Of a DNA stretch of 6,872 bases, positions 4,351 to 6,872 are shown piece after piece (the stretch's first letter is position 1; each line of letters starts with the position of its first letter). The stretch is from Bifidobacterium breve (GTDB lineage Bacteria > Actinomycetota > Acidimicrobiia > Acidimicrobiales > Ilumatobacteraceae). The stretch spans positions 1 through 6,872 of the forward strand of contig CALPPJ020000067.1 in NCBI GenBank assembly GCA_943325425.2. The letters are read 5' to 3'. The position numbers and the translations under genes are program-made. Under the pieces are notes generated by a model that saw nothing but the letters and a program-made list of their open reading frames with translations, did not search any database and was not told where the DNA came from.

Positions 4351-6872
4351 GGAACTGACGTCGACGCCGCAACCACCCCGCGCATCAATAAATCAGCGGC
4401 CGCTTCAGCCTTACGACGTGTTTGCGGAACGGGAGCCATGATTCCGATCTGTCGCAACAGGTCAATGAGTTGCTTCATCGTACGAACGAAATCTCCACCA
4501 GATAATTCCTCTGCTTCGACGACTTCAGCAAAACCTTCACCCGCCGCCCAAGCGTACGCAATCGCGATATACGTCGGATCAGGTGCACGATGTTGATTCA
4601 ACGAAGCGGCTTCTTCAGTTGCTTGCAACTCACGACTGACCGACTCAATACGGCGCCACTTTTTACGCACTTCAGCGGACGGAAACCATGGCGCCGGCGG
4701 GGCTTCACTTGACCGATGTTCATAGACAAAGACCGAAGCCAAGGCGGCTAAGGACGATGGGTCTAGATCATCGAGATATCCACGATCTAGACAATCGGCG
4801 ACAAGCAGATCACTCTCATGAAAAGTACGTGCTAAAACTTCACCTTTTTCAGTCAACGACCAACCCGCGACATAATCCCAATCCTGCAGAATTCGGAGAA
4901 CTCGTTCAAATTTTCGCGCCACTGAGTTTCCCTTACCACGGACCTGTTCACGCAACTGATCAACATCACGAGAGACGCGGTCAGCTTGTGCTGCCGCCTT
5001 CAATCGGTCACGTAAATCAGGATCATCTTCAACCGGATGCACTGCCTGGCGTCCTGGCTCTGGAGATCTCCATTCGCTCGCAACCTCTTTGGCTTGGTGT
5101 AAGCGCGTGACCACAATCTTCTGAAAGTCTGGCTGAGTCGGTGCAAAAGGCTCAGGAAGTTCAATCTGACCGAGCAACCGCGGCGGTTCATGAAAATCAC
5201 GAGACGAAAGATTGAGAGTCGCCCGTTTCGCCGTCAACACTGTGATCTTGACCCCACCCGAGCGATTGGCTGTTGACAGCACGACTGCACGTCCCGGAGA
5301 CTTTCCTTTATCTACAAAAATCACCGAACCCGGACGCAAACGAGCCATTGAAAATTCAATTGAACTTTCGCTACGAATGCCAAGATTTCCTTCAAGTCGT
5401 GCTCGGTAGTCGTGGATATCACCAAACGGACTTTCAGCCGCTAATCGCAATTCTGATAACTGCTCAAGACGTCGTTCTAAACGCGTCTCAATTTTCACGA
5501 CATCACGATCAGCTTGATATTGAGCAAACGACAGATTCAGTAAGTGGCGAGCCTCTTCACTTGAATACGACCGAACCAGGTTGACTGCCATGTTGTATGT
5601 CGGTCGAAAAGATGACGTTAAACGAAATGTTCGCGAACTCGCGAGACCTGCAACTTGATCAAACGTCACGAAAGGATTCCATAACACCACCGCATGGCCC
5701 TTTTCATCAAGGCCCCGGCGCCCAGCACGACCCGTCAACTGGGTGAACTCACCAGCCGTCAGGAACTCATGATGTTCTCCGGTGAACTTGGACAACTTCT
5801 CAATCACTACTGAACGAGCCGGCATATTGATACCCACTGCCAAAGTTTCGGTCGCAAAAACGATCTTCACGAGACCTTCAACGAAACATGCTTCAACCGT
5901 CTCTTTAAATGGAGGGACCAAGCCAGCATGGTGAGCCGCAATACCTGCTTCAAGTTGCGCCACAAATTGGGGGTACCCCAAAACGTCAAGATCATCATCA
6001 TCAATATCACCCAGGCGGTTGGCGACGATTTCTTGTATTCGTCGCCGCTCATCGGGAGATGTCAAACGGAGTCCTTGTTTCAAACACGACTGCGCCGCCT
6101 CATTACATCCGTTTCGACTAAATATAAAGAAGATCGCCGGAAGGAGTCCCTCTTCATTCAGCCGATCAACAACCTCGAGGCGACTTGGTGTGTACAGCGC
6201 TCGACGAGGACGACCTTTGACCGGGCCGCGTCCTCCTATTTTTCGAGTCTGATCTTCAAGACGAGCCGCTTCAGGATTCGGTCGCCCTGAAACTAAAGTC
6301 GGAAAAAGGTGTTCACGTTGCGCAGTCTTATCACCAACCATGTACAAATTCTCAAGTTCTACCGGGCGCTTCTCTTCAACAACAAACTTGGTAGGACCAC
6401 GAACCGTACTGATCCAATCAGCCACTTCATTGGCATTACTGACAGTTGCTGACAGACAAACCAATTTGACTTGACGTGGCAAGTGAATGATGACTTCTTC
6501 CCAAACAGGTCCGCGAAACGTGTCTTGAATGAAGTGCACTTCATCAAGTACCACTACTGCCAAATCATCTAAGGCTCGCAAACGCGCATAGATCATGTTG
6601 CGCAAGACTTCAGTCGTCATCACAACAATCGGCGCTTCACCGTTGACGGCATTATCGCCAGTCAGCAAGCCAATCTTGTCGCGGCCATAGAGTTCGACGA
6701 GATCGTTGAACTTCTGATTTGACAGTGCTTTGATCGGTGCCGTGTAAAACGCCCGCTTGCCATCGGCTAACGCGCAGGAAATTCCGTATTCAGCTACGAC
6801 AGTCTTTCCGCTTCCCGTCGGGGCAGCCACCAAAACAGACTCGCCCGCATCAAGTACATCCATGGCTTCAAC
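4338..6872 (-). CDS. helY: Ski2/Mtr4-type DEVH-box RNA helicase with DSHCT domain, HelY-like (5' end outside window)
   Basis: The frame stays open to the right edge (V-E-A precede the first internal Met at 6863), and family members have a few dozen residues before this point, so the gene is 5'-partial. Counting from that Met, the motifs are: Walker A APTGSGKT (14-21), Ia APIKALSNQKF (42-52), Ib TTEVLRN (83-89), II DEVH (107-110), III SAT (138-140), V ATETLAVGINMPAR (337-350), VI QLTGRAGRRG (375-384). The last ~180 residues resemble the DSHCT domain, including GDFVRTMKQLIDLLRQIG near the end. The DEVH box plus DSHCT is diagnostic for the Ski2/Mtr4 superfamily; actinobacterial members are called HelY. 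Eukaryotic relatives unwind RNA for the exosome, so a role in RNA turnover or rRNA maturation is likely but not shown here. All catalytic motifs are intact. It is the first visible gene of the probable operon. Confidence 0.92.
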   Translation of the reverse strand, partial: VEAMDVLDAGESVLVAAPTGSGKTVVAEYGISCALADGKRAFYTAPIKALSNQKFNDLVELYGRDKIGLLTGDNAVNGEAPIVVMTTEVLRNMIYARLRALDDLAVVVLDEVHFIQDTFRGPVWEEVIIHLPRQVKLVCLSATVSNANEVADWISTVRGPTKFVVEEKRPVELENLYMVGDKTAQREHLFPTLVSGRPNPEAARLEDQTRKIGGRGPVKGRPRRALYTPSRLEVVDRLNEEGLLPAIFFIFSRNGCNEAAQSCLKQGLRLTSPDERRRIQEIVANRLGDIDDDDLDVLGYPQFVAQLEAGIAAHHAGLVPPFKETVEACFVEGLVKIVFATETLAVGINMPARSVVIEKLSKFTGEHHEFLTAGEFTQLTGRAGRRGLDEKGHAVVLWNPFVTFDQVAGLASSRTFRLTSSFRPTYNMAVNLVRSYSSEEARHLLNLSFAQYQADRDVVKIETRLERRLEQLSELRLAAESPFGDIHDYRARLEGNLGIRSESSIEFSMARLRPGSVIFVDKGKSPGRAVVLSTANRSGGVKITVLTAKRATLNLSSRDFHEPPRLLGQIELPEPFAPTQPDFQKIVVTRLHQAKEVASEWRSPEPGRQAVHPVEDDPDLRDRLKAAAQADRVSRDVDQLREQVRGKGNSVARKFERVLRILQDWDYVAGWSLTEKGEVLARTFHESDLLVADCLDRGYLDDLDPSSLAALASVFVYEHRSSEAPPAPWFPSAEVRKKWRRIESVSRELQATEEAASLNQHRAPDPTYIAIAYAWAAGEGFAEVVEAEELSGGDFVRTMKQLIDLLRQIGIMAPVPQTRRKAEAAADLLMRGVVAASTSVPGEI

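Noticed and set aside
2540..4404. Identical 12-mer tcagcggccgct at 2540-2551 and 4393-4404
   Set aside because: Both copies lie within coding sequence near the ends of two unrelated genes and encode alanine-rich segments; there is no flanking similarity, so a mobile element or recombination site is not supported.
5867..6290. Several overlapping short frames on both strands inside the helicase gene
   Set aside because: The helicase frame is intact through motifs V and VI here, and the alternative frames show no recognisable domain or start signals.

Overview
The window looks like chromosomal DNA from an actinobacterium, most likely of the class Acidimicrobiia. This is inferred from gene content and moderate GC, not from a marker gene. 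The main clues are a HelY-type Ski2/Mtr4 helicase, a short D/E-rich protein with a DUF4193-like cysteine tail (an actinobacterial family), and a double-length ThyX paralogue. All six recognisable genes lie on the minus strand, and there is almost no non-coding DNA.

In transcription order (right to left), the window opens inside a large DSHCT-domain RNA helicase (HelY-like, 5' end beyond the window). Its TGA stop shares one base with the ATG of a 210-aa protein that resembles the C-terminal sandwich domain of YegS/diacylglycerol-kinase-type lipid kinases but lacks the usual catalytic half. About 9 bp later comes an M20D amidohydrolase (AbgB/PM20D2-like). These three genes look like one translationally coupled operon. 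After a 52-bp gap there is a 533-aa tandem ThyX-like protein. Its N-terminal half keeps only the second part of the ThyX signature and its C-terminal half keeps only the first part.

A compact intergenic region follows (about 703-842). It holds a perfect 9-bp inverted repeat just after the thyX-like stop, a candidate -10 box and a good ribosome-binding site. The hyper-acidic DUF4193-like gene comes next. Six bases after its stop starts a gene missed by simple ORF calling because it runs off the left edge: the first 62 codons of a GNAT-type acetyltransferase. That gene contains a perfect 12-bp inverted repeat.

Functionally this is mostly housekeeping sequence: RNA processing/turnover (helicase), a possible folate- or dipeptide-linked hydrolase, and a thymidylate-synthase-related protein of unknown activity. 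I see no mobile element, CRISPR array, tRNA or rRNA. The most interesting items are the split-motif tandem ThyX protein, the orphan YegS-C-like domain coupled to the helicase, and the two strong inverted repeats near the left end.
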